64,000 nucleotides of DNA from Betaproteobacteria bacterium (GCA_016708825.1 JADJEZ010000012.1:1-64000), one strand, 5' to 3'. Counted from the stretch's first letter, positions 17,779-27,356 are shown. Numbers and translations: made by a program. The notes: generated by a model from the letters alone, not told the origin.

Positions 17779-18308
17779 GACCGGCCGACCTCACCCCCGT
17801 CGCACGCGACGTGATGCGCATTCCGGCCGGGCCGGGGCTCATCTTCGCCTCGTTCGTGGCCGCCTACCTCTTCAACTCGCTGCCCTGGTCCGGGTGGGCG
17901 CTGCTCGCGCGGCCGGACCTCGTGCTGGTGGTCATCGTCTTCTGGGCCATCCACCAGCCCAACTCCATCGGGCAGGGCCTCGCCTTCGCCCTCGGGCTCG
18001 CGATGGACGTGGGCGACTCCATGCTCCTCGGCCAGCACGCGCTCGCGTACGTGATCGCCACCTACGGCGCGCAGGTGCTGCGCGTGCGGGTGCTCGCGTT
18101 CCCGATCCTGGAGCAGTCCCTGCACGTCCTGGGCCTGCTTGTCGGTGCGTCGATCGTGGTGGTGCTGCTGAACCTCGTGCTCGGCGCATCGCTTCCGGGC
18201 CTTGCCGCGGCGGTCTCGCCGGTGCTCGCCGCCATCGCCTGGGGGCCGCTCACCTGGATCCTCCACCTGCCGGCCCTGCGGCGCATGCGGCGGGAGCGCG
18301 CGGCGTGA
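17775..18308 (+). CDS. mreD: Rod shape-determining protein MreD
   Basis: 177 residues with about five membrane spans (for example GLIFASFVAAYLFNSLPW and PDLVLVVIVFWAIHQP) and the MreD-type GQGLAFALGLAMDVGDSMLLGQHALAY. It is the integral-membrane partner of MreC. It starts within the mreC stop and its stop overlaps the mrdA GTG. Confidence 0.93.
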   Translation: MRPADLTPVARDVMRIPAGPGLIFASFVAAYLFNSLPWSGWALLARPDLVLVVIVFWAIHQPNSIGQGLAFALGLAMDVGDSMLLGQHALAYVIATYGAQVLRVRVLAFPILEQSLHVLGLLVGASIVVVLLNLVLGASLPGLAAAVSPVLAAIAWGPLTWILHLPALRRMRRERAA

Positions 18309-20203
18309 GCGTCGGCCTCACGCTCCGGGACCAGCGGGCGGAACTCAACGTCTTCCGCCAGCGCCTGATGGTCGCCGGGCTCCTCGCGCTCGCCGCGCTG
18401 GGCGTGCTCGTCGTGCGCTTCGTCTGGCTGCAGGTGATCCAGAGCGAGCACTTCCACACGCTCGCGGAGGCGAACCGCATCTCGGTGGTGCCGGTGGTGC
18501 CCAACCGCGGGCTCATCCTCGACCGCAACGGCGAGGTGCTCGCCGCGAACTACTCCGCCTACACGCTGGAAATAACCCCGAGCAAGGTGGAGAACGTCGA
18601 GCGCGCCATCGAGGAGCTGTCGAAGGTGATCGAGGTGGCCCCGCGGGACCGCCGGCGCTTCAAGCGCCTGCAGGAGGAGAGCAAGAATTTCGAGAGCCTG
18701 CCGATCCGCACGCGCCTGACCGAGGAGGAAGTGGCGAAGTTCGCGGTGAACCGCTACCGCTTCCCCGGTTTCGAGATCAAGGCGCGGCTCTTCCGCTCCT
18801 ATCCCCACGGCGACATCGCCTCCCACGCCGTGGGCTACATCGGCCGCATCAACGAGGCCGACGTCGGGCGGATCGAGGAGCAGGGCGCGACGACCAACTA
18901 CAAGGGCACCAACCACATCGGCAAGCTCGGCATCGAGGGGGCCTACGAGAAGGAGCTGCACGGCACCACGGGCAGCGAGCGGGTCGAGATCGACGCCGGC
19001 GGCCGCGCGATCCGGGCGCTGTCGCGCGCCGAGCCGCAGTCGGGCAACAACCTCATGGTCACGCTGGACATCAAGCTGCAGCGCGCAGCCGAAGAGGCGT
19101 TCCAGGAGTACCGCGGCGCACTCGTGGCCCTCGACCCGAAGACGGGCGACGTGCTGGCGCTCGTCTCGAAGCCGGGCTTCGACCCGAACCTCTTCGTCGA
19201 CGGCATCGACCCCGCCAACTGGGACGCGCTCAACAGCTCCGCGGACAAGCCGCTCAACAACCGGGCGCTGCGCGGCCAGTACCCGCCGGGCTCCACCATC
19301 AAGCCTTTCCTCGCGCTGGCCGCCCTCGCCACCGGAAAGCGCACGCCCGAGCAGACCATCTTCGACCCGGGGCACTGGATGCTTCCCGGCGTCTCGCGCC
19401 CGTTCCGCGACTGGAAGCCCGGCGGCCACGGAACGGTGAACCTGCACAAGTCCATCGTGGTCTCGTGCGACACCTACTACTACGGGCTCGCCAACGACCT
19501 GGGCGTGGACGCTATCCACCGCTTCATGACGCAGTTCGGCTTCGGCTCGCGCACCGGCGTGGACATCGACGGGGAGCTTGCCGGGCTGCAGCCCTCGACG
19601 GACTGGAAGTGGCAGCGCTTCAAGCAGCGCTGGTACGCGGGCGACACCATCAGCGTGGGCATCGGGCAGGGCTACTGGCTCGCCACGCCGCTGCAGCTCG
19701 CCGCCTCCGTGGCGACGCTTGCCAACGGCGGCACCTCGGTCCGCCCGCGGCTGGTGCGGGCCGTGCAGGACGCGCGGACGCAGGAGGTGCGCGAGATCCC
19801 CGTCGCGCAAGGCGAGGCCGTCGCCGTGAAGCCCGAGCACCTCGAGCTGGTGAAAGCGGCGATGATCGACGTGACGCGGCCCGGCGGCACCGCCACGCGC
19901 GCCGCGCAGGGCGCGCCCTACCTGATCGCGGGCAAGACCGGGACGGCCCAGGTGGTGGCCATGAAGTCCGGCGAGAAATACGACGAGAAGCGCGTGCGGG
20001 AACGCCACCGGGACCACGCGCTCTTCATCGCCTACGCGCCCGCCGACGACCCGAAGATCGCGCTCGCCGTCCTGGTAGAGAACGGCGGCCACGGCGGATC
20101 CACCGCGGCGCCGATCGCGCGCGCGGTGCTCGACTTCCACCTGCTGGGCAAGCGCACCGCGCCCAGGCTGCCCGCGGGCGACCCGGAGGCCGAGGGTGAT
20201 TAG
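18305..20203 (+). CDS. mrdA: Penicillin-binding protein 2, elongation transpeptidase
   Basis: 632 residues from a GTG overlapping the mreD stop (GTGA). N-terminal membrane anchor (LMVAGLLALAALGVLVVRFVW), pedestal domain starting VVPNRGLILDRNGEVLA, and the transpeptidase with active-site GQYPPGSTIKP (Ser-x-x-Lys), VSCD in place of SxN, and KTGTAQ. It cross-links new wall during elongation with RodA, whose gene overlaps the 3' end by 8 bases. Confidence 0.97.
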   Translation: MSVGLTLRDQRAELNVFRQRLMVAGLLALAALGVLVVRFVWLQVIQSEHFHTLAEANRISVVPVVPNRGLILDRNGEVLAANYSAYTLEITPSKVENVERAIEELSKVIEVAPRDRRRFKRLQEESKNFESLPIRTRLTEEEVAKFAVNRYRFPGFEIKARLFRSYPHGDIASHAVGYIGRINEADVGRIEEQGATTNYKGTNHIGKLGIEGAYEKELHGTTGSERVEIDAGGRAIRALSRAEPQSGNNLMVTLDIKLQRAAEEAFQEYRGALVALDPKTGDVLALVSKPGFDPNLFVDGIDPANWDALNSSADKPLNNRALRGQYPPGSTIKPFLALAALATGKRTPEQTIFDPGHWMLPGVSRPFRDWKPGGHGTVNLHKSIVVSCDTYYYGLANDLGVDAIHRFMTQFGFGSRTGVDIDGELAGLQPSTDWKWQRFKQRWYAGDTISVGIGQGYWLATPLQLAASVATLANGGTSVRPRLVRAVQDARTQEVREIPVAQGEAVAVKPEHLELVKAAMIDVTRPGGTATRAAQGAPYLIAGKTGTAQVVAMKSGEKYDEKRVRERHRDHALFIAYAPADDPKIALAVLVENGGHGGSTAAPIARAVLDFHLLGKRTAPRLPAGDPEAEGD

Positions 20204-21293
20204 CCGCGCCTTCGACTTCCTCTCGCGGCGCATCGACGGGCCGCTCATGGTCTCGCTCGTGCTCACCCTGGCCCTCGGCCTCACGGTGGTGTACTCGGCC
20301 TCCGGCGGCGCCTCCTTCGACCGCGTGCTCGGGCAGGGACGCAACATCGCGATCGCCGCCACCGCCCTGTGGGTGGTGGCCAACATCCCGCCGCAGGCCC
20401 TCATGCGCCTGGCCGTGCCGATCTACTCGGCGGGCCTGGTGCTGCTCATCGGCGTCGCCCTCTTCGGCGAGGTGCGAAACGGCGCGCGCCGGTGGCTGAA
20501 CCTCGGCTTCACCACCGTGCAGCCCTCCGAGGCGATGAAGATCGCGGTGCCGCTCGTGCTCGCCTGGTACTTCCACCGCCACCAGGAGGCCATCAAGCTG
20601 CGCGACTACGCGGTCGCCGCCATCCTGCTGGCTCTCCCCGTGGGCCTGGTGGTGCGCCAGCCCGACCTGGGCACCGCGCTCCTCATCTTCGCCTCGGGCT
20701 TCTTCGTGATCTTCCTCGCGGGGCTTTCCTGGAAGGTCCTGGCGACCCTCTTCGCGACGGGGCTCGCGAGCCTGCCCCTGCTCTGGGGCATGCTGCACGA
20801 CTACCAGCGCAGGCGCGTGCTCACGCTCCTCGACCCCTCCGAGGACCCGCTGGGCGCGGGCTACCACATCATCCAGGCCACGATCGCGATCGGCTCCGGC
20901 GGGGTGCTGGGCAAGGGGTGGCTGAACGGCACCCAGGCGCAGCTCGACTTCGTGCCCGAGCGCTCCACCGACTTCATCCTCGCGGTGTTCGGCGAGGAGT
21001 TCGGCCTCGCGGGCAACCTCCTGCTCATCACCCTCTACGTCCTCATCGTCGCGCGCGGCCTGATGATCGCCGCGAACGCCTCGACCACCTTCGCGCGCCT
21101 CACGGCGGGCGCGGTGACGCTCACCTTCTTCACCTACGCCTTCGTGAACATGGGCATGGTGAGCGGGATCCTGCCGGTGGTGGGCGTGCCGCTTCCCATG
21201 GTGAGCTACGGAGGCACCGCGCTCCTGTCGATCCTCGTGGGATTCGGCATCCTCATGTCGATCTCCACCCACAAGCAGCTGGTGTCGAGTTGA
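20196..21293 (+). CDS. rodA: RodA, SEDS peptidoglycan glycosyltransferase
   Basis: 365 residues, GTG start inside mrdA. About ten membrane spans and SEDS motifs: RWLNLGFTTVQPSEAMKIAV, RQPDLGTALLI, LPVVGVPLPMVSYGGTALLS. It polymerises glycan strands together with PBP2. Its stop overlaps the TTG start of rlpA. Confidence 0.97.
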   Translation: MISRAFDFLSRRIDGPLMVSLVLTLALGLTVVYSASGGASFDRVLGQGRNIAIAATALWVVANIPPQALMRLAVPIYSAGLVLLIGVALFGEVRNGARRWLNLGFTTVQPSEAMKIAVPLVLAWYFHRHQEAIKLRDYAVAAILLALPVGLVVRQPDLGTALLIFASGFFVIFLAGLSWKVLATLFATGLASLPLLWGMLHDYQRRRVLTLLDPSEDPLGAGYHIIQATIAIGSGGVLGKGWLNGTQAQLDFVPERSTDFILAVFGEEFGLAGNLLLITLYVLIVARGLMIAANASTTFARLTAGAVTLTFFTYAFVNMGMVSGILPVVGVPLPMVSYGGTALLSILVGFGILMSISTHKQLVSS

Positions 21294-22267
21294 GGCGCGC
21301 GCTCCTTTTCCTCGCCGCCGCCGCGCTGCTCGCCTCCTGCGGCGCCCCGCCCAAGGCGCCCCCGGGCAAGCCCGTCTACTATGCCGACGACGGGCCGCCC
21401 GACAAGGTGCCCGAGGACATCGCCGCGATCCCCGACGCCGTGCCGCGCGACGAGCCCTACCACCGCTACGCCAACCGCCCCTACACGGTATTCGGGCGCT
21501 CCTACGCGCCGGTGGTGAACGACGACCCCATGCAGGAGCGCGGCCTCGCCTCGTGGTACGGGCGCATGTTCCACGGCCGCAAGACCGCCTCGGGAGAGGT
21601 CTACGACATGTTCGCGATGACCGCGGCGCACAAGACGCTGCCGATCCCGAGCTTCGCGCGCGTGACGAGCCTCAAGTCCGGCCAGTCGATCGTCGTGCGG
21701 GTGAACGACCGCGGCCCCTTCCACGAAGGGCGCGTGATCGACCTCTCGTACGCCGCGGCGGTGAAGCTGGGCATCGCAGGCCCGGGCAGCGGACCCGTGG
21801 AGGTGGAGCGGGTGTTCGCGCGCGATGCGGGAACGCAGCTCGCCTCCGCCCCGAGGCCGGCCGTGGCTCCGGCCGTCGCCACCGTGACCACGCCGCCTGT
21901 CGCCGCGCCCGCAGCACCGGCCGTCGCCACCGTGACCACGCCGCTCGCCGCGGCGCCCGCACCCGCAGCCGTCGAAATGCCGGCGCCGCGGCCGGCCGAG
22001 GTCGCGACACCGCTCGTGGCAGCGGAGTCCGCGGGCCATTACCTGCAACTCGGCGCGTTTTCCAGTGTCGACAATGCCGAGAGCTTCCGCGACAAGGTCG
22101 CCCGCGAGCTGGTCTGGCTCTTCGAGCCGATCCAGGTCATTCAGGCCGGTAGCCTGCACCGCGTCCGCCTCGGCCCCTACAAGACGCGCGAGGAGGCACA
22201 GGCCATTGCCGACAAGATCCGCGCCACGCTCGATTTCGCACCCGTCATCACTCCCGCAACCCGATAG
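21290..22267 (+). CDS. rlpA: Septal-ring lytic transglycosylase lipoprotein RlpA
   Basis: 325 residues. TTG start overlapping the rodA stop (TTGA), then a lipoprotein signal (LLFLAAAALLASC, lipid Cys at about residue 16). The double-psi beta-barrel domain follows (GLASWYGRMFHGRKTASGE, VRVNDRGPFHEGRVIDLSYA), then an Ala/Pro linker in which APAVATVTTP is repeated, and a C-terminal SPOR domain (YLQLGAFSSVDNAESFRDKV) that binds denuded glycans. The choice of TTG rests on the lipobox, since there is no ATG. Confidence 0.93.
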   Translation: MRRALLFLAAAALLASCGAPPKAPPGKPVYYADDGPPDKVPEDIAAIPDAVPRDEPYHRYANRPYTVFGRSYAPVVNDDPMQERGLASWYGRMFHGRKTASGEVYDMFAMTAAHKTLPIPSFARVTSLKSGQSIVVRVNDRGPFHEGRVIDLSYAAAVKLGIAGPGSGPVEVERVFARDAGTQLASAPRPAVAPAVATVTTPPVAAPAAPAVATVTTPLAAAPAPAAVEMPAPRPAEVATPLVAAESAGHYLQLGAFSSVDNAESFRDKVARELVWLFEPIQVIQAGSLHRVRLGPYKTREEAQAIADKIRATLDFAPVITPATR

Positions 22268-22277
22268 AACGCCCTCG

Positions 22278-23402
22278 ATGATCCGCCTGCCTGCCCTCCT
22301 CCTCGCCCTCTGCCTTCCGCTCGCCTCCATCGCCCAGTCCCTCACGCCCCCGCCCGTCGCGGCACGGGCGTACTACCTCCTGGACACCCTGTCGGGGCAG
22401 GCGCTCGTGGCGCAATCCGAGGACGACCGCTTCGAGCCCGCCTCGCTCACCAAGCTCATGACCGCCTACCTCGTCTTCGCGGCAATGCGCGACGGCGGGC
22501 TCGATCCTGCAAAGGCGGCGACGGTCTCGGAGAAGGCGTGGAAGACCGGCGGCTCGCGCATGTTCATCGAGCCGAAGAAGCCGGTCACCGTGGGCGACCT
22601 CCTGCGCGGCATGATCGTGCAGTCCGGCAACGACGCCACGATCGCGCTGGCGGAGGCGGTCGCCGGGACCGAGGAGGTGTTCGCGCAACGCATGAACCGC
22701 GAGGCGGCGCGCCTGGGCCTGCGCAACACGAACTTCGTCAACGCCACGGGGCTGCCCGCGCCGAACCACTACGCGAGCGCGCGCGACATGGCGGTGCTCG
22801 CCGCGGCCCTGATCCGCGACTTCCCCGCCGAGTACGCCCTGTACTCGCAGAAGGAGTTCACCTGGAACGGCATCACGCAGGCCAACCGCAACCGCCTGCT
22901 CTGGCTCGACCCGACGGTCGACGGCGTGAAGACGGGGTTCACCGAGGCCGCGGGCTACTGCCTGGTCGCCTCCGCGAAGCGCGAAGAGCGCCGCCTCGTC
23001 TCCGTCGTGATGGGCGCCCAGACCGACGCGCTGCGCATGTCCGAGAACCAGAAGCTCCTGAACTTCGGCTTCCTCGCCTACGACACGCAGCGCCTGTACC
23101 GCAAGGGCGAGGTCGTCGCCACCCCCGAGATCTTCAAGGGCACGGGGGCCACGATCCGGCTGGGCTTCGACCGCGACGTGTGGCTCACGCTCCCGCGCGA
23201 CCGCTTCCAGGGCGTGAAGGCGCAGTTGCGCACCGACCAGCCCTTCCTGGCGCCCTACTCCCGAGGGCAGAAAGCGGGGATAATGAAGCTCGTCCGCGAC
23301 AATGCCCCCGTCGCGGAATTCGCCGTCGTGGCGCTCGAGGACATGCCCACGGCCGGCTTCCTTTCCCGCGGGTGGGACACGATCCGCCTCCTCTTCCGGT
23401 GA
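22278..23402 (+). CDS. dacA: D-alanyl-D-alanine carboxypeptidase (PBP5/6 type)
   Basis: 374 residues with a signal peptide (MIRLPALLLALCLPLASIAQ). Penicillin-binding motifs are complete: PASLTKLM (Ser-x-x-Lys), QSGNDA (Ser-Gly-Asn) and VKTGFT (Lys-Thr-Gly). A C-terminal beta domain and an amphipathic ending (SRGWDTIRLLFR) are typical of peripheral membrane anchoring. It trims the terminal D-Ala from pentapeptides. The name dacC is equally usable. Confidence 0.93.
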   Translation: MIRLPALLLALCLPLASIAQSLTPPPVAARAYYLLDTLSGQALVAQSEDDRFEPASLTKLMTAYLVFAAMRDGGLDPAKAATVSEKAWKTGGSRMFIEPKKPVTVGDLLRGMIVQSGNDATIALAEAVAGTEEVFAQRMNREAARLGLRNTNFVNATGLPAPNHYASARDMAVLAAALIRDFPAEYALYSQKEFTWNGITQANRNRLLWLDPTVDGVKTGFTEAAGYCLVASAKREERRLVSVVMGAQTDALRMSENQKLLNFGFLAYDTQRLYRKGEVVATPEIFKGTGATIRLGFDRDVWLTLPRDRFQGVKAQLRTDQPFLAPYSRGQKAGIMKLVRDNAPVAEFAVVALEDMPTAGFLSRGWDTIRLLFR

Positions 23403-23407
23403 CCGCC

Positions 23408-24280
23408 ATGACCGCTCCGATCGCGCACTTCAACGGCGAGCTGCTGCCCCTGGACCAGATCCGCATCTCGCCCCTCGACCGCGGCTTTATCTTCGGCGAC
23501 GGCGTATACGAGGTGATCCCCGCCTACGGCGGCTCGCTCCTGCGCGCCCGGGAGCATTTCCGGCGCCTGCAGCGATCGATGGACGAGATCGGGCTCGCCA
23601 ACCCGCATACCGTCGACGAGTGGATCGGCGAGGTGGCCCGCCTGCTCTCCCACCACCCCGGCAACCAGTCGGTGTACATCCAGGTCACGCGCGGCGTGCC
23701 GCCGAAGCGCGACCACGTGATCCCGCGGGGGCTCATCCCCACGGTGTTCATGATGGCGAGCCCGCTGGCCACCCCCTCGCCGGAGATGGTGGAGAAGGGA
23801 GTCGCCTGCGTGAGCGCCAGGGATTTCCGCTGGGAGAAGTGCCACATCAAGTCCACCTCGCTCCTGGGCAACGTGCTCGCGCGCCAGCTCTCGGCCGACG
23901 CCGGCGCCACGGAGACGATCCTCTTTCGCGACGGTTTCCTCACCGAGGCATCGGCCTCCAATGTCTTCGTCGTGAAGGACGGGGCCGTGGCCGCCGCGCC
24001 GCAGGACAACCACATCCTGCTGGGGATCACCTACGAGCTGCTCGCGGAACTCGCGGCCCAGGGCAAGCTGCGCTACGCGGTCCGCCCGATCCCGGAGTCC
24101 GAGGTCCGCTCCGCCGACGAGATCTGGCTCACCTCTTCCACCAAGGAAGTGCTCGCCGTCACGACGCTGGACGGCAAGCCCGTGGGCGGCGGCGCGCCAG
24201 GGCCCGTGTTTCGCCGCATGCACGCGCTCTTCCAGGACTACAAGGCGAAGCTCGCCGCAGCACCTGCGGCCGTCGCCTGA
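23408..24280 (+). CDS. dat: D-amino-acid aminotransferase (class IV PLP enzyme)
   Basis: 290 residues. Class IV landmarks: ISPLDRGFIFGDGVYEVIP, the PLP lysine in CHIKSTSLLGNVLARQ, and TEASASNVFVV. Bacterial Dat interconverts D-amino acids, feeding D-Glu or D-Ala pools for the wall, which fits its place five bases after dacA. A branched-chain aminotransferase activity cannot be excluded from sequence alone. The Ala-rich tail is short. Confidence 0.88.
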   Translation: MTAPIAHFNGELLPLDQIRISPLDRGFIFGDGVYEVIPAYGGSLLRAREHFRRLQRSMDEIGLANPHTVDEWIGEVARLLSHHPGNQSVYIQVTRGVPPKRDHVIPRGLIPTVFMMASPLATPSPEMVEKGVACVSARDFRWEKCHIKSTSLLGNVLARQLSADAGATETILFRDGFLTEASASNVFVVKDGAVAAAPQDNHILLGITYELLAELAAQGKLRYAVRPIPESEVRSADEIWLTSSTKEVLAVTTLDGKPVGGGAPGPVFRRMHALFQDYKAKLAAAPAAVA

Positions 24281-24292
24281 ACGGTCGCGGCC

Positions 24293-24571
24293 ATGCCGGG
24301 CGACGGGGCGCAGGCAAAGCCCCTCCTCACCTTCCCCACGCCGTTTCCCATCAAGGTGATGGGCCGGCGCGAGGAAGGGTACGCGCAGGCCATCCTCGAG
24401 GTGGTGCTGCGCCACGCGCCCGATTTCGACCCCGCCACGCTGGAGATGCGCCCCTCGAAGGCGGGCAACTACCTTTCGCTCACCGTCACCATCACCGCGC
24501 GCTCGCGCGAGCAGCTGGACGCCCTGTACCAGGACCTCTCCGGCCACCCGATGGTGATGATGGTGCTCTGA
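24293..24571 (+). CDS. ybeD: YbeD-like protein (DUF493)
   Basis: 92 residues with the DUF493 core: LLTFPTPFPIKVMGRREEGYAQAILEVV and NYLSLTVTITARSREQLDALYQDLSGHPMV. It is usually placed just upstream of lipB, as here. The family is a ferredoxin-like fold of unknown role, probably regulatory. Confidence 0.9.
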   Translation: MPGDGAQAKPLLTFPTPFPIKVMGRREEGYAQAILEVVLRHAPDFDPATLEMRPSKAGNYLSLTVTITARSREQLDALYQDLSGHPMVMMVL

Positions 24572-24581
24572 GCGCGCAGCC

Positions 24582-25193
24582 GTGAATCCCGCCATCCGCA
24601 GCCTGGGACTCGCCGGATACGAAACCGTGTGGGGCGCGATGCGCGACTTCACGGCGTCGCGCGACGCTTCGACCCCGGACGAACTGTGGTTCGTCGAGCA
24701 TCCGCCCGTCTTCACCCTCGGGCTGGCCGCAAGCCCGGAGCACGTGCTCGACGCCGCCTCGATCCCGGTCGTGCGCATCGACCGCGGCGGCCAGGTGACC
24801 TACCACGGGCCGGGGCAGCTCGTGGCCTACGTGCTCCTCGACCTCCGGCGCGCCGGCTACGGCGTGAAGGCGCTGGTGCACCGGCTCGAGCAGTCGGTGA
24901 TCGATCTCCTGGCGGGCTACGGCGTGGAAGGAACGCGGCAGCCGGGCATGCCGGGGGTCTACGTCCGCGGCGCGAAGATCGCCGCGGTCGGGCTGCGCAT
25001 CTCGCGCGGCTGCAGCTACCACGGGATCGCGCTCAACGTGGACACGGACCTGGCCGCGTTCGCGCGGATCAACCCCTGCGGCTACCCGGGGCTCGCGGCC
25101 ACGCGGCTGGCCGACCTCGGGGTGCGTGATAGGATCGCCGCAGTCGAATCCCGCTGGCGGCCGATCCTCTCCGCCGCGCTCTGCGCCGACTGA
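24582..25193 (+). CDS. lipB: Octanoyl-ACP:protein octanoyltransferase LipB
   Basis: 203 residues from GTG. RGGQVTYHGPGQLVAYVLLD, the catalytic Lys in GAKIAAVGLRIS and the acyl-carrying Cys in NPCGYPGL are present. LipB moves octanoate from ACP onto lipoyl domains; LipA, nine bases downstream, then inserts sulfur. Confidence 0.95.
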   Translation: MNPAIRSLGLAGYETVWGAMRDFTASRDASTPDELWFVEHPPVFTLGLAASPEHVLDAASIPVVRIDRGGQVTYHGPGQLVAYVLLDLRRAGYGVKALVHRLEQSVIDLLAGYGVEGTRQPGMPGVYVRGAKIAAVGLRISRGCSYHGIALNVDTDLAAFARINPCGYPGLAATRLADLGVRDRIAAVESRWRPILSAALCAD

Positions 25194-25201
25194 AACCCGC
25201 C

Positions 25202-26155
25202 ATGGCCGACACCCGCACCCCGGAAGCAAAGCTCGCCGCCAAGCGCGGGGAGAAGACCGCGCGCATTCCCATCAAGGTGGTCGCCTCCGAGCCCCTGCGC
25301 AAGCCCGACTGGATCCGCGTGCGCGCCGGCGGCGGCGCGCGGTTCCACGAGATCAAGAAGATCCTGCGGGATGCGAAGCTCGTCACGGTCTGCGAGGAGG
25401 CTTCCTGCCCCAACATCGGCGAGTGCTTCGGGCACGGCACCGCGACCTTCATGATCATGGGGGAGCTCTGCACCCGGCGCTGCCCGTTCTGCGACGTGGC
25501 CCACGGCCGACCGCAGCCGCTCGACGCCGACGAGCCCCGCCACCTGGGCGAGACCGTCGCCGCGATGAAGCTCGCCTACGTCGTGGTGACGAGCGTGGAC
25601 CGCGACGACCTGCGCGACGGCGGGGCGCAGCATTTCGTCGACTGCATCCGCGCGGTGCGCGCGCAATCCCCGGCCACGAAAATCGAGATCCTCACGCCGG
25701 ATTTCCGCGGGCGCCTGGCCCGGGCGCTCGCGATCCTCGCCGCGGCGCCGCCCGACGTGATGAACCACAACCTGGAAACGGTCCCGCGCCTCTACGCGCA
25801 GGCCCGGCCGGGCTCGGACTACGCGCATTCGCTCAGGCTCCTCGGCGACTTCAAGTCCGCGCACCCGGGCACGCCGACCAAGTCGGGCCTGATGCTCGGG
25901 CTGGGCGAGACGAACGAGGAAATCCTCGCGGTGATGGCGGACCTGCGCGCCCACGGCGTGGACATGCTCACCCTCGGGCAGTACCTGCAGCCTTCGCGCA
26001 GCCACCTGCCCGTCGCCCGCTTCGCCCATCCCGACGAGTTCCGCTGGTTCGAGGAGCAAGCCGCCGCCATGGGCTTCGCCAACGCCGCCTGCGGGCCGAT
26101 GGTGCGCTCGAGCTACCACGCGGACCGGCAGGCAGCGGGCTCGGGGGTGGCGTGA
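25202..26155 (+). CDS. lipA: Lipoyl synthase (radical SAM)
   Basis: 317 residues with both iron-sulfur cluster motifs: the auxiliary CEEASCPNIGEC and the radical-SAM CTRRCPFC. The C-terminal RSSYHA holds the serine ligand of the auxiliary cluster. It inserts two sulfurs into protein-bound octanoate. It ends in a GTGA overlap with the next gene. Confidence 0.97.
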   Translation: MADTRTPEAKLAAKRGEKTARIPIKVVASEPLRKPDWIRVRAGGGARFHEIKKILRDAKLVTVCEEASCPNIGECFGHGTATFMIMGELCTRRCPFCDVAHGRPQPLDADEPRHLGETVAAMKLAYVVVTSVDRDDLRDGGAQHFVDCIRAVRAQSPATKIEILTPDFRGRLARALAILAAAPPDVMNHNLETVPRLYAQARPGSDYAHSLRLLGDFKSAHPGTPTKSGLMLGLGETNEEILAVMADLRAHGVDMLTLGQYLQPSRSHLPVARFAHPDEFRWFEEQAAAMGFANAACGPMVRSSYHADRQAAGSGVA

Positions 26156-26577
26156 GGCTCCCCGCCGCGGCGCTGCTGGCCACGCTGCTCGCCGCATCCG
26201 CGACGGCGAGCGCGCAACAGGTCCACAAGTGCGTGAACCCCGGAGGATCGATCACCTACCAGGAGACGCCGTGCATGGGGCCGGGCGAGCGCCGGACGGT
26301 CGACACTTCGCACGGGGGTGCGCTTCCCGATCCCGTGGCGCGCGCCCTCCTCGAGCGCGAGGCACGCCGCGGCAACCGCCTCGCCCGGGGTTTTGTCGAG
26401 GAAGCGCGGGAACGCGACCGACTGGAGCGCGAGGAGCGCGCCGAGCGCGCGGAACGCGTGCGCCGGGAACGGCTTCGGGAAATCCGCCCGGCGGACGAGC
26501 CCCCCGCCTGGGTGACGCCGTGGGGCTGGCCCGGGCCGCCGGGCCTCGCGAGACCGAAGGCCAAGCCGGGCTCCTGA
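26152..26577 (+). CDS. Exported DUF4124-domain protein
   Basis: 141 residues from a GTG overlapping the lipA stop. Signal peptide (LPAAALLATLLAASATASA) then the DUF4124 motif QVHKCVNPGGSITYQETPC. The second half is an extreme Arg/Glu repeat (RERDRLEREERAERAERVRR) and a Pro/Trp-rich tail. Coupling to lipA may be only positional. Function unknown. Confidence 0.75.
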   Translation: MRLPAAALLATLLAASATASAQQVHKCVNPGGSITYQETPCMGPGERRTVDTSHGGALPDPVARALLEREARRGNRLARGFVEEARERDRLEREERAERAERVRRERLREIRPADEPPAWVTPWGWPGPPGLARPKAKPGS

Positions 26578-26626
26578 TCCGCGCGGTACTGAATCCGGAA
26601 CGGGCGGGCGCGAGTATTCTCGCCGC

Positions 26627-27049
26627 ATGGACATCGCCGCGCGCATCCGCCTCGTGGGCTTCCGCAAGTGGTACGAGCGGCAGCTCATCGACAGCCATCT
26701 TTCGCTCACGACCTGCTTCCTGTCGGGAATCACGATCGCGGCCTGCCTGGAAGAGGTGCGCCTTGCCGAGACCGGGTGGAGGACGACGGCCCTGCTCGCG
26801 ATCGTCTTCGCGGCCGCACTGTTGTGCGCCTACTCCTGGCGGCGCTACCTCACGGTTCTCGAGCGGGCGGAAACCTACGGAAGCCGGTCCAGCTGCCCGG
26901 CCTGCAGGACGTATGCGCGCTTCGATATTCTCGCCTCGGGAAGCGGCACGCAGGGACCGTATCTCGACCCCGAGGAAACCGCGCTGCCCTACCCGTGGCT
27001 GCGCGTGCGTTGCCGGAAATGCGCAACCGCCTGGCGCCTTCCGGACTAG
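26627..27049 (+). CDS. Small membrane protein with a C-terminal zinc-ribbon-like domain
   Basis: 140 residues. Two hydrophobic segments (TTCFLSGITIAACLE and ALLAIVFAAALLCAYSW) followed by a soluble part holding two Cys pairs, CPACRTYARFDI and RVRCRKCATAW, spaced as in a treble-clef or zinc-ribbon. It suggests a metal-binding cytoplasmic domain held at the membrane. No family recognised. The 3' end overlaps the opposite-strand gene by 4 bases. Confidence 0.6.
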   Translation: MDIAARIRLVGFRKWYERQLIDSHLSLTTCFLSGITIAACLEEVRLAETGWRTTALLAIVFAAALLCAYSWRRYLTVLERAETYGSRSSCPACRTYARFDILASGSGTQGPYLDPEETALPYPWLRVRCRKCATAWRLPD

Positions 27050-27249
27050 GCGGAACCGTCGTCCCGCGGCTCGGGCGCGGGCATCGTCCGGAAGGGTGCC
27101 TCGGGATCGGCCATCGCCCCCAGGCAGGCCGCGATGAGCAGCCCCACGAGGGTGATCACGGCAAGCCCCGGATCGCCCAGGAAAACGAGCAGTCCCGGCA
27201 TCAGGCCCGCGCCCGCAAAGAAGAACTCCGTCACTTCGCCCGGTTTCAT
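27046..27249 (-). CDS. Short membrane protein, unknown
   Basis: 67 residues with a very strong AGGAGGCGAC ribosome site before its ATG, which is the main reason to accept it. Two hydrophobic stretches (FFFAGAGLMPGLLVFLG and LAVITLVGLLIAACLGAM) and an acidic/Pro-rich tail. No family recognised. Confidence 0.55.
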   Translation of the reverse strand: MKPGEVTEFFFAGAGLMPGLLVFLGDPGLAVITLVGLLIAACLGAMADPEAPFRTMPAPEPRDDGSA

Positions 27250-27356
27250 CGTCGCCTCCTTCCCAGAGGGATGACGCCATCCTGCCGCCGCCGCCCGATG
27301 CTTTCCATGCATTGGTACGCGCGGATCCTGCAGGATATTCCTTCCCGCGAAACGGA

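Noticed and set aside
21850..21950. Direct repeat in rlpA
   Set aside because: It is a repeated linker unit (APAVATVTTP) inside the coding sequence, not a mobile element.
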